Below are positions 9,609-17,367 of a DNA stretch of 64,000 bases, piece after piece. The stretch is from the NCBI GenBank assembly GCA_946183145.1, contig CAMGZM010000001.1, forward strand, positions 1 through 64,000, in the 5' to 3' direction. This DNA is from an uncultured Fretibacterium sp. (GTDB lineage: Bacteria; Synergistota; Synergistia; Synergistales; Aminobacteriaceae). How positions within the stretch are numbered: the first letter of the stretch is position 1; each line of letters begins with the position of its first letter. The position numbers were made by a program, and so were the translations under genes. The notes under the pieces were generated by a model. It did not search any database. It had not been told where the DNA came from and saw only the letters and a program-made list of their open reading frames with translations.

Positions 9609-10082
9609 GTGGACAGAAAAATCATACTTGAGCTTTTCATCAATAAACTGAAGGAAAATATATCATCATCAAATGAAAGAATCGAAATGCAGAAAGAATA
9701 TCTCGCAGACCAGCCCGGCCCGATGCAGAGCCGTTATGACAGCGCACTAGTTGAAGGACAGTGGCAGCTATCAGAGATGAAGAAGAGCAACGCCGAAATG
9801 ACAAAAGCATTATCACTACTTGAAGAATTTTCCCATGAAAGCGGCAAAGCAATAGCAAACGGCTCAATCGTCATCCTTAACCAGAACGGAGCGCACAATG
9901 GCTATATACTTCTTGACGCAAAAGGCGCGGCGGGAGTCTCAGTCCTTCACGAAGGCAGGAAATACACGGCGATAACTCCTCAAAGTCCTCTGGGAAAAGT
10001 TTTGCTGGGACGGAAAAAGGGCGATACCGTAGAATTTCGCACGTCAAAAATTATGCGCTGCACTGTGGAAGAAGTATTGTAG
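9609..10082 (+). CDS. GreA/GreB C-terminal-domain protein
   Basis: 157 residues starting at GTG. The C-terminal half ends in SPLGKVLLGRKKGDTVEF, which matches the FKBP-like domain of GreA/GreB transcript cleavage factors and Rnk. The N-terminal half is helical (about residues 1-85) and could form a coiled coil, but it lacks an obvious acidic tip. Gre factors bind in the RNA polymerase secondary channel; this one may be a variant rather than housekeeping GreA. It starts 8 bases after the radical SAM frame and its stop is next to the start of the kinase, so it sits in the middle of the operon. Confidence 0.7.
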   Translation: MDRKIILELFINKLKENISSSNERIEMQKEYLADQPGPMQSRYDSALVEGQWQLSEMKKSNAEMTKALSLLEEFSHESGKAIANGSIVILNQNGAHNGYILLDAKGAAGVSVLHEGRKYTAITPQSPLGKVLLGRKKGDTVEFRTSKIMRCTVEEVL

Positions 10083-10628
10083 ATGTTAATCACTCTTGAA
10101 GGAGTCGACGGAACAGGGAAAAGCTCTGCTGCAAAAATGCTCGCTGACTCTCTTGGCTTCAAATTTGCTTCAACGCCAGGCCCTGAATATTTGCCCGTGA
10201 GAAAATTTGCGGCGGCTAACAAGTATTCGGCGTATCACTATTACTTGTCATCATGCTATTACGTCTCAGACATGGCCGGAAAAATTGATATAGTCTGCAA
10301 CAGATACATTCATTCAACACTCGCGTACAACTGGCCTTTTGACCGTGAAATTCCTGATGATATATTCGGACATTTCGAGGGACTCAGGAAGCCGGACAAA
10401 AGTTTTCTGCTTTGTGCAAGCGATGACATCAGGCGCGAAAGAATGTCATGCCGCAAGAAAAACGGCGGAATAATTTCGGAGCTTGATTATGATTTTGAGT
10501 TGCAGGAGAAAGCTCAGAGAGTTTATGCAAGATTTGCGGATCTGATTCACGTTGACACTGATTCTATGACTCTTTCTGACTTGGGAAAATTCCTGCTTCA
10601 TTCATGCGGAGGAAGCATCAAGCAATGA
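10083..10628 (+). CDS. Thymidylate-kinase-like nucleotide kinase
   Basis: 181 residues. The P-loop GVDGTGKSS lies at residues 7-15. CNRYIHSTLAYN near residue 77 corresponds to the DRY-containing substrate motif of the dTMP kinase/deoxynucleoside kinase family, with N replacing the usual D. A lid-like arginine-rich segment (RRERMSCRKK) is near residue 118. It is somewhat shorter than housekeeping Tmk (about 205-215). The location next to a radical SAM enzyme suggests a role on a modified nucleotide rather than in bulk dTTP synthesis, but that is inference. It starts directly after the stop of the preceding gene. Confidence 0.75.
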   Translation: MLITLEGVDGTGKSSAAKMLADSLGFKFASTPGPEYLPVRKFAAANKYSAYHYYLSSCYYVSDMAGKIDIVCNRYIHSTLAYNWPFDREIPDDIFGHFEGLRKPDKSFLLCASDDIRRERMSCRKKNGGIISELDYDFELQEKAQRVYARFADLIHVDTDSMTLSDLGKFLLHSCGGSIKQ

Positions 10629-11092
10629 AAGCACAGCCCGAAAACGGCGATGTTATACGAGTGAACCGCGGACTCTATTCGCATTACGGAGTCTATGTCG
10701 CTGACTCGAATCACGTGATACACTACACAGGCGCAAACGGCCCGGATGACTTTAACGGAATCGTACGTGAGACAACGTTAGCAGAATTTCTCAACGGTGC
10801 GGAAAAATTTACGGTCTGCAATTTCCCCGAACACCCGCAATATTTTCCCGTAACAAGAAACGCAAGGGGACTCGCAAAAATTCTTCAGCTCATACGAATC
10901 ATCAAGATGACAGACTATCACCTTTACAGCGGAGAAGAAACCGTGAAACGCGCAAGAAGCAAGCTCGGCGAGGGAGGCTACAATCTTGCGCTGAACAACT
11001 GCGAGCATTTTGCTGTGTGGTGCAAAACAGGCGTAAAAGATTCTTCACAGGTCAATAATATTCTTGATGTGATCGCTCAGTTTTTGGGCTGA
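10625..11092 (+). CDS. LRAT/NlpC-P60-type cysteine hydrolase or acyltransferase
   Basis: 155 residues from the ATG that overlaps the upstream TGA (CAATGA) and follows GGAGGA; an in-frame ATG at 10604 is less likely. The N-terminal GDVIRVNRGLYSHYGVYV supplies the conserved histidine, and NNCEHFAVWCKTG near residue 130 supplies the catalytic cysteine, the LRAT domain arrangement. LRAT-like bacterial proteins are thiol hydrolases or acyltransferases, often of unknown substrate. There is no signal peptide, so it is probably cytoplasmic. It is the last gene of the radical SAM operon and converges by a 16-base overlap with the opposite-strand gene ending at 11077. Confidence 0.75.
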   Translation: MKAQPENGDVIRVNRGLYSHYGVYVADSNHVIHYTGANGPDDFNGIVRETTLAEFLNGAEKFTVCNFPEHPQYFPVTRNARGLAKILQLIRIIKMTDYHLYSGEETVKRARSKLGEGGYNLALNNCEHFAVWCKTGVKDSSQVNNILDVIAQFLG

Positions 11093-12120
11093 GTCCATGT
11101 CGGGAAATATATTCTCAGGTGCGTAACTCTCATTAATCCGTCATCAATTTTCCCGGAAATTTCCGGCATCCGCTCCCAGTTCCCCCCGTCAATCCTGCAA
11201 AGTATAAGCGGCCTTCTTCCGTAATGACTCCAAGTGTCCGGGAGTTTGTCTGATAACTGCGCACCGGGTACAAACGCATTCTTGAACAGCGGCGGAGTCC
11301 CTTCAAGGTCAGGCATTCCCGGCAATGGCGCAACTATCATCCATTGAGTCAATTTCCAGGCGTTAAGCATTTCCGGCGACGTGAGAGAATGTTTCAGCGG
11401 CATAATCTGAATCCCTCCGACAGTATCACGCGGAGAAGTCGCAGCGCATATTACCCCAGAATGAGACGCGCGAATCCTTCCCCGGTTCTGGTAGATGCTG
11501 CCTCCGAATCTCCCGACTCCTTTCACGGGACGTATGACTCTCGCAATGACTTTCGGCCCTTCAGCACCATGAACAATCACACGTCCGCCCGGCCTGTTCT
11601 CGAAATCGGCCATGTAGAACGGCAAATTTTCCGGCAACTGCGATCGGATTATTACCGTATCACCCTCAGAAGGCACATCAACAAGCGGTGACTCTATAGC
11701 GTCATGTTCAACCGTAACACTTGACCCCGTGAGAGGCGCATAACCTCCGAAAATCCCCGTTCCCGCGTCCATCTCAAGCGCAAAAAATGCACCCTGAGAA
11801 GCAGCAGGAGCAACCGTTACGGACGGCACAAGGCTAATGATTCGCCCTCTGTCTTTCTCGACTCGAATCAGAATGTGTATAGCGTTTACGGCAGTCGCGC
11901 ATACTGTTGAAGGAGTCGCCCATTTGCTTGCGGTGTAAGCGGGCCAGTTAGTTTTTGACGGAATCATTCTGACATGGCCGAGAGAAATCACTTCACCGCC
12001 GGGCAATTCAGCCGTAACATTTTCGCCGACAATGCACGGGATTCGAATCACAATGAATCTTTCAGCATATGACCTTGAAGCCGTCAGCAGGAGAATCAGC
12101 GCAAGAAAAATCTTCCTCAT
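11077..12120 (-). CDS. Exported protein of unknown function
   Basis: 347 residues with a clear signal peptide (MRKIFLALILLLTASRSYA) and hence a periplasmic or secreted product. The mature part is beta-rich and contains many Gly/Pro turns, with no enzyme motif that I recognise. A tandem of SVTVEHDAIESPLVDVPSEGD and GRVIVHGAEGPKVIARVI suggests beta-sandwich or SpoIID/adhesin-like folds, without a firm match. It follows the CPBP protease gene by 3 bases, so it is the last gene of a three-gene minus-strand operon. Confidence 0.7.
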   Translation of the reverse strand: MRKIFLALILLLTASRSYAERFIVIRIPCIVGENVTAELPGGEVISLGHVRMIPSKTNWPAYTASKWATPSTVCATAVNAIHILIRVEKDRGRIISLVPSVTVAPAASQGAFFALEMDAGTGIFGGYAPLTGSSVTVEHDAIESPLVDVPSEGDTVIIRSQLPENLPFYMADFENRPGGRVIVHGAEGPKVIARVIRPVKGVGRFGGSIYQNRGRIRASHSGVICAATSPRDTVGGIQIMPLKHSLTSPEMLNAWKLTQWMIVAPLPGMPDLEGTPPLFKNAFVPGAQLSDKLPDTWSHYGRRPLILCRIDGGNWERMPEISGKIDDGLMRVTHLRIYFPTWTQPKN

Positions 12121-12123
12121 GTC

Positions 12124-12675
12124 TTACGCTCCCGGCAATGGCGAGAACCATACAGCCCAGACATTACACACAGCATGATAGATTATCCCCGGCATCACAG
12201 TATTATTCCTTTGTCGTAACAGTGCCATGATTAAGCCGGGAAAAAACGTCAGGAGTCTTACGGCTTTACGGACAGCGATTAAGTGAACGGACGCAAAGAG
12301 AGCCGTTGCGATTATGATTCCTGTTACTGCTCCGAATCTCCGAACCGCGAGAGTCTGAAGCCATCCCCGGAAAAATGTCTCCTCAATGAATGCGGCGGCG
12401 ATTCCTCCTCCGAGAATGTTCAGAGCGTCCCAGAATGACGGAGTTTTGAGTCCTCCTCCCCATGAACGAGGCATATACATCACAATCACCGTCAAGGGAA
12501 TCAGCGTAACAGCAAGCGCGATTATCACATCAATTTTCGCCTGACGGGTCATAAACCATTTCAGGCCGTAAGACTCTTCTGACTCATTCTTCCATCTGCA
12601 CCAAGTGTACGGAAAATACAGCATGAACGCCGCGGCAACAAGCCCGATGACATTAGCCAGTATGAAGCCCGCCAT
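12124..12675 (-). CDS. CPBP-family (CAAX-like) intramembrane metalloprotease
   Basis: 183 residues with several membrane helices. The family motifs are present: EETFFRGWL (EExxxR) near residue 100, a histidine in FASVHLI near residue 128, and IIYHAVCNVW near residue 162. These are the zinc-binding and catalytic elements of CPBP/Abi glutamic-type proteases. Substrates of bacterial members include bacteriocin precursors and unknown membrane proteins. ATG start; the gene lies 3 bases from both neighbours, so it is co-transcribed with them. Confidence 0.85.
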   Translation of the reverse strand: MAGFILANVIGLVAAAFMLYFPYTWCRWKNESEESYGLKWFMTRQAKIDVIIALAVTLIPLTVIVMYMPRSWGGGLKTPSFWDALNILGGGIAAAFIEETFFRGWLQTLAVRRFGAVTGIIIATALFASVHLIAVRKAVRLLTFFPGLIMALLRQRNNTVMPGIIYHAVCNVWAVWFSPLPGA

Positions 12676-12678
12676 GAG

Positions 12679-12954
12679 CTATAACACTTTCAGCGCGTCC
12701 TGAATGAACTGGAATGCGTTATTGATGTACGTCGCAATGTGGAAGCGGTTGACGTAGAGAGTCGCCGAGACTTTCCACAGGAGAATTATCACGGGAACGC
12801 CGACGATTACGACTCCGATCTTGTAGAGAATTTTCGCGGGGATTTTCCCGTATCTCTCTGAGAGTTCACCGACAAGCCAGCCCATTACCATGAAGGCGAA
12901 TCCGAGAATCCATATTGAGAGTCCTAATACAACCTGAGTGTTTACGATTCGCAA
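12679..12954 (-). CDS. Small two-helix membrane protein
   Basis: 91 residues beginning at TTG after GGAG. Two hydrophobic segments at about residues 8-27 and 44-66 and a short amphipathic tail. I recognise no family. First gene of the operon with the CPBP protease and the exported protein. Confidence 0.6.
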   Translation of the reverse strand: MRIVNTQVVLGLSIWILGFAFMVMGWLVGELSERYGKIPAKILYKIGVVIVGVPVIILLWKVSATLYVNRFHIATYINNAFQFIQDALKVL

Positions 12955-13022
12955 AATAAATCAGCTCCGTATATTTTTCGTGTGAATTTCGCAGATTATT
13001 ATACGTGAATTTTACGGTTGTG

Positions 13023-13405
13023 GTGAACTACTCCGCTTATGTTAAGCAGGAGCTTCCTAATTCAACGAGGTTGCATTCTGATTTTCATCAGCGTGTCTTA
13101 TGTCCTCTCCAAAGGCGTAACTTCCCTGCGTCCCACAGGTACAATATTACTTTCGGGCGCGTTCCTCCTTCTTTCAGATCGACATTCGTTTCGCTCACCT
13201 AGCGGCTGGGGCGGTGAACATTATCTCCAGAGGCGTCATTTCCTAGCTTGCCCAGTGGTATATCTTTCGCATTTCTCTTATCATTCGATTTTCTGCCCTG
13301 TCCAGATATTTTGACGTGCCGCCCCGTATATCTGGTATACAACGAGCATTGAAAAAATTATATCATCTAAAGATATGGGAGTCTTCTTGCGGGTTGTGAT
13401 AAACT
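13023..13405 (-). mobile_element. Deleted IS605-type relic (PATE/MITE-like) related to the tnpB element at 25.6 kb
   Basis: This gene-free stretch shares both ends with the tnpB element at 25610-26960. The right end here is GTGAAC plus an imperfect hairpin and GCTTCCTAATTCA at 13023-13070. The left end is GAGTCTTCTTGCGG followed by TGATAAA at 13379-13403. Between them, TCCTCTCCAAAGGCGT at about 13105 and TCCCACAGGTA match the 3' end of tnpB, read on the minus strand, with stop codons. The transposase body is missing, leaving about 380 bases. The small open frames here are not genes. Confidence 0.7.
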
Positions 13406-13443
13406 TTGCGGGACTCAAAATTCTATCATCAGGAGTGATTAAT

Positions 13444-14298
13444 TTGGCAAGAAAAATTTTTGCGGCTTTCATTCTCGTGTTGTCATTCTCATTTTGTGCT
13501 TACGGTGCGGACTCTGAAAAAGTATTAGCTCGTGTAGGAAGCGAGGACATAACAGAAGCAGAAGTCTTAGAGTTCATACAGCCATTCGGACAGCAAGCAG
13601 TAATGCTTTACGGAACGGAGCAGGGGCGCAAGATGATTCTTGATGACGTTATAGCGATGAGGCTTTACGCTCTTGACGCTCAGGACTCAAAACTCGATCA
13701 GACACCAGAATTTCAAGCTCAGCTTCTCAACGCAAAACGCGCAATGTTAGCACAAGCAGCAATGCAGAAAGCTGTTGAAGGACTCAAAATTTCCGACGAG
13801 GAAGCAAAGAAATTCTACGACAGCAACCCCGTAATGTTCAAACAGCCCGAAAGAGTTCACGCACGTCATATCCTTGTGAGCGGTGATGAGGAACTCGCAA
13901 AAGTTCAGAGTGAGCTTAAAGACGGGAAATCATTTGACGTTGTAGCAAAAGAATATTCACGTGATCCAGGAAGCGCGGCTAACGGCGGTGATTTGGGCGA
14001 ATTTCCTCGCGGAATGATGGTTCCTGAGTTCGAGAAGGCAGCGTTTGAGCTCAAGAATCCCGGTGATGTTTCCGAGCCTGTGAAGACTCAATTCGGCTGG
14101 CACATCATAAAACTTGAAGAGAGAATCCCGGAGTCCGTTATGCCTTTTGAGCAGGTGAAAGACAGACTTACGAATGAGCTTAAAGACCAGAAGACTCAGC
14201 AGGTTTTACAGGACAAAGCAAAGGAACTCGAAAGCAAGTACAAAGTAGAGCGTCTCACAGACAAACCCAAAGAAGAGACTTCACCCGACAAGAAATAA
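13444..14298 (+). CDS. Periplasmic peptidyl-prolyl isomerase, PpiC/SurA parvulin type
   Basis: I choose the TTG at 13444, after CAGGAGTG, which gives 284 residues and a good signal peptide (MARKIFAAFILVLSFSFCAYG); the longer frame from 13375 runs through IS sequence. An N-terminal helical chaperone segment (SurA_N-like, about residues 25-110) is followed by a parvulin domain (about 130-225) with RVHARHILV, GGDLGEFPRGMMVPEFEKAA and TQFGWHIIKLEER. The tail is Lys/Glu-rich. It probably assists folding of exported proteins in the periplasm. The relic insertion ends about 40 bases upstream, so its promoter may derive from or be affected by that element. Confidence 0.9.
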   Translation: MARKIFAAFILVLSFSFCAYGADSEKVLARVGSEDITEAEVLEFIQPFGQQAVMLYGTEQGRKMILDDVIAMRLYALDAQDSKLDQTPEFQAQLLNAKRAMLAQAAMQKAVEGLKISDEEAKKFYDSNPVMFKQPERVHARHILVSGDEELAKVQSELKDGKSFDVVAKEYSRDPGSAANGGDLGEFPRGMMVPEFEKAAFELKNPGDVSEPVKTQFGWHIIKLEERIPESVMPFEQVKDRLTNELKDQKTQQVLQDKAKELESKYKVERLTDKPKEETSPDKK

Positions 14299-14312
14299 CG
14301 CGCAAGAATTAA

Positions 14313-14345
14313 CCCCCCGGAGAAAATTCAGGGGGGCTTTTTGTT
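14313..14345 (+). terminator. Terminator after ppiC
   Basis: CCCCCC at 14313-14318 pairs with GGGGGG at 14331-14336, followed by CTTTTTG. It also separates the convergent argH gene. Confidence 0.85.
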
Positions 14346-14347
14346 GT

Positions 14348-15706
14348 TCACACTCTTGATTTTGCTTCCTCGATTTGTTTCCTCACCTGATCGAATCCCG
14401 TTCCACCGTAAACATTTCTCCGTCTCACACTCTCACGCGCCGTCAATATTCCCATCATGGCCGCGTCCGCAAAGGGTACATGTTCCTGCCACTGCTCCAA
14501 TGTCATATCCTCAAACGCAATCTTCTCCGCAATGCACCATCCCACAAGACGGCCGACTATAGCATGAGCTTCACGGAAAGGGACTCCCTTCATCACTAAA
14601 TACTCTGCGATGTCCGTTGCGAGTGAATATCCCTTCTCAAGTCCTGCGAGCGCGAGTCCTTCATCAACCTCAACACGCGACAACAATTCGGCGATAATCT
14701 TCATGACGCTTTCAACAGTATCAACTGAAGCCCATAACCCGCGCTTGTCCTCCTGCAAATCACGGTTATACGTCATCGGCAATCCCTTTAGCGTTATCAT
14801 CAAGTCGACAAGATTCGCGATTACCTGACCTGCTTTGCCGCGAGCTAATTCTAGGACATCGGGATTCTTTTTCTGAGGCATCATGCTTGAACCCGTGCAA
14901 AATTCATCAGGAAGAACGATAAAGCCAAATTCTTGCGAGTTCCATGTGATTAGGTCATTGCACAATCTCGAAATGTGAATCATGAAGACTGACGCGAAAT
15001 AATGATAGTCCGTCATATAGTCCCGGTTTGCTACAGTGTCGAGGCTGTTGCGTGTGGGACGGTCAAAGCCTAAAGTTTCGCACGTCATGAATCTGTCAAT
15101 CGGCAATGTTGACCCCGCTAATGCTCCCGCGCCTAAAGGGCATTCATTCAGCGAGCTTAACGCAAAATCGAGTCTCTGCGAATCCCTGTAGAACGCCTCA
15201 AACCATGAGAGCCAGTAATGACCCATTGAAACGGGTTGAGCCTGCTGCATGTGAGTATATCCGGGTATGATGATGCTGATGTGCCGTTCAGCGTTTGAGA
15301 CGATTACGCGCAGTAATTCCCGCAAATTTTCTCTGAGACCCTGCAATCTTTTTCGCAAGTATAATCTTGTTGTCGTTGCAACTTGGTCATTTCGTGAGCG
15401 CGCTGTGTGAAGTTTCGCCCCTAATGGTTCAATCTCCGTTAATCTCGCCTCAATATTCATGTGTACATCTTCAAGGGATTCTGACGGAATGAATTTCCCC
15501 TCTCTGATTTCGTCCGCAACCTTCAAGAGTCCCGCGATGATTTTTGCTGACTCTTCACGCGGCAATATTCCCGTCTCACCTAACATTTTCGCGTGTGCTA
15601 TGCTTCCTTCGATGTCAGACTCGGCCATGCGCCAATCAATGTCAAGCGACTGCGTGAAATCCTGTACAGTTTTTGCGGTGTCTTTCGTGAATCTTCCGTG
15701 CCACAT
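14348..15706 (-). CDS. argH: Argininosuccinate lyase
   Basis: 452 residues from ATG at 15706, preceded by AAGGAGG; the open frame runs 67 codons further upstream but that part overlaps the preceding gene. Catalyses cleavage of argininosuccinate to arginine and fumarate, the last step of arginine synthesis, in the cytoplasm as a tetramer. MWHGRF at the start, HTARSRNDQVATTTRLYLR near residue 105, and the fumarase/aspartase signature GSSMMPQKKNPD near residue 277 are all intact. The ribosome-binding site lies in the end of the NFACT gene, so the two are probably co-transcribed. No other arg gene is nearby. Confidence 0.97.
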   Translation of the reverse strand: MWHGRFTKDTAKTVQDFTQSLDIDWRMAESDIEGSIAHAKMLGETGILPREESAKIIAGLLKVADEIREGKFIPSESLEDVHMNIEARLTEIEPLGAKLHTARSRNDQVATTTRLYLRKRLQGLRENLRELLRVIVSNAERHISIIIPGYTHMQQAQPVSMGHYWLSWFEAFYRDSQRLDFALSSLNECPLGAGALAGSTLPIDRFMTCETLGFDRPTRNSLDTVANRDYMTDYHYFASVFMIHISRLCNDLITWNSQEFGFIVLPDEFCTGSSMMPQKKNPDVLELARGKAGQVIANLVDLMITLKGLPMTYNRDLQEDKRGLWASVDTVESVMKIIAELLSRVEVDEGLALAGLEKGYSLATDIAEYLVMKGVPFREAHAIVGRLVGWCIAEKIAFEDMTLEQWQEHVPFADAAMMGILTARESVRRRNVYGGTGFDQVRKQIEEAKSRV

Positions 15707-15707
15707 T

Positions 15708-17363
15708 TCAATTTTCCTCCTTCTTTGTGGGATTGACTCTGAGCGTTCCGGGGTTCGTGTACGTAACAAGCGCGACAGTACCCGGCACAGAGCGTACATA
15801 TTTCCGTTCGGTGTAATCGACAGGAACAGACAGAGAATTTTTCCCCGCAGAATGTTCCGCCGCCAACGTTGCAGCAAATTCGAGAATGTCCCGGCGTGAA
15901 GTCTCAAGCTCAGAGCGTTTTACCCCGCGTATTATGACATGCGCCCCGGGCATTTCGTGAGCATGAAGCCAAATATCTTCCGGCCTTGCTGTTTTGAGCG
16001 TAACATAACGGTTGCCGCGTGCTGAGAGTCCTACGAGTATATTCGCTCCGTCAATGCTGATATTGAGATGAGGGGGGATATTTTCGCGCTTGTGTTTGTG
16101 ATTGCGTGATTGTGGCTGAGATTTTGCGGGTGAAATCCATTCTGCGAGATCCTTCACTGCCTCCGTGAAGTTCTCCGGGTCATCAATCGCTTCAAGTAAT
16201 GCGTGCTGTTCTTTGAGTTCGCGTATTGATGAGTTCACAGCGTCAAGGCTTGCTGAAATTTCCGCCGGATTCCCTTTTGCTTTCCTGTAACGTTTGAAGT
16301 ATCGTTCTGCGTTTCTTGACGGCGATAAATCCGGGTCAAGAGTTATGGCTAATTCGTTTCCTTCCCAGTCTGTTAATGTGATATTTTCCGCACGTTTGGG
16401 AATCTCGTAGATGTGTGAGAGTATTGCTTCACCTTTGAGCCTGAATAATTCTGCGTCGCGGCATTCTTTGAGCTGCTTTGCGAGTCCGTCTCTGTGGCGT
16501 TCTTTTGCTTTTACGGCGCGTTTGATTTTCGCGTCAATCTCGTGAAGTGTCTTCTCTCTTCCACGCCTCAACAGCGGCATCAAGACTCCGAATCTTGCAG
16601 CCATGAGAGAGTCGCGGCCTAATTCCTGCGTGCCTTCGAGGGGAAAATCTATGCGAGTGAGATAATTATTTTTCGTGATGACTCTGCAAACTGAGTCAGA
16701 CTCGCCGTCAGAAATTTTCATCAAAGCCGAATGCCACGAAACCGAATCTCTTTGCGCCCATTGGGACATTATGAGACGCGCTAAAGGTCTTCCGATTCCC
16801 TTCACGTTCTGGATGTCCTCAAACTTCAGCGGCGTGTTGTGCTTAAGCTCTATACCGTCAAATTCAGGCGGAGGAGTGTACGAATGCCCCGGCAGAATCG
16901 TCCTGTAATGATTCGTGTCTGGCGTTGAATGTCTTGCTGCCTCGTCTATTTTCCCGTCCGCGTCAAGAAGTATGAAGTTCGCAACAGGCTCTGTGATCTC
17001 AAGAATGAGGGAATAATTCACGCTGACTCCCGCTGAGACTCTCCGGTGCGCTGAAAGCTCTAGTATTCTGTCATTGTTGATCTGTCTGACGGAATATATT
17101 TCGCTCCCGTGGGACAATCTGCTTTTCATTGCGTCAGTGATTGAAGCTCTTGACGGTGAAATTTCTTTGAGCGCGTTGATTTCGTTCTGAGTCGCCGTGC
17201 ATAACCCTGAACAGCCAGAAGTCCACGACAAAAGCAGCCAGTTTTCAGCAAAAAATTTGAGGGCAGCCCATGTAGCTCCGCCCTCAATACGATTGATACG
17301 CAGCGGAAGAAGTTTGCGAATATCTCCCGCGAGTCCTGCTATAAATTCTGGTCCTAATGGCAT
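15708..17363 (-). CDS. NFACT family protein, RqcH/Rqc2 homologue
   Basis: 551 residues. The N-terminal NFACT-N region is followed by a helix-hairpin-helix part (KFEDIQNVKGIGRPLARLI) near residue 190, long coiled-coil helices (about 265-410) and the NFACT-R RNA-binding domain (about 430-545). The latter has EDIWLHAHEMPGAHVII and VDYTERKYVRS. Bacterial RqcH binds obstructed 50S subunits and recruits alanyl-tRNA to add C-terminal alanine tails for degradation; older names are FbpA or fibronectin-binding protein. It starts 4 bases after the flagellin-2 stop and overlaps the argH ribosome-binding site. Confidence 0.9.
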   Translation of the reverse strand: MPLGPEFIAGLAGDIRKLLPLRINRIEGGATWAALKFFAENWLLLSWTSGCSGLCTATQNEINALKEISPSRASITDAMKSRLSHGSEIYSVRQINNDRILELSAHRRVSAGVSVNYSLILEITEPVANFILLDADGKIDEAARHSTPDTNHYRTILPGHSYTPPPEFDGIELKHNTPLKFEDIQNVKGIGRPLARLIMSQWAQRDSVSWHSALMKISDGESDSVCRVITKNNYLTRIDFPLEGTQELGRDSLMAARFGVLMPLLRRGREKTLHEIDAKIKRAVKAKERHRDGLAKQLKECRDAELFRLKGEAILSHIYEIPKRAENITLTDWEGNELAITLDPDLSPSRNAERYFKRYRKAKGNPAEISASLDAVNSSIRELKEQHALLEAIDDPENFTEAVKDLAEWISPAKSQPQSRNHKHKRENIPPHLNISIDGANILVGLSARGNRYVTLKTARPEDIWLHAHEMPGAHVIIRGVKRSELETSRRDILEFAATLAAEHSAGKNSLSVPVDYTERKYVRSVPGTVALVTYTNPGTLRVNPTKKEEN

Positions 17364-17367
17364 GTCA

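Noticed and set aside
13005-13314. Overlapping plus-strand frames of 65 and 91 codons
   Set aside because: They lie within the IS605-type relic and have no family similarity or ribosome-binding site.
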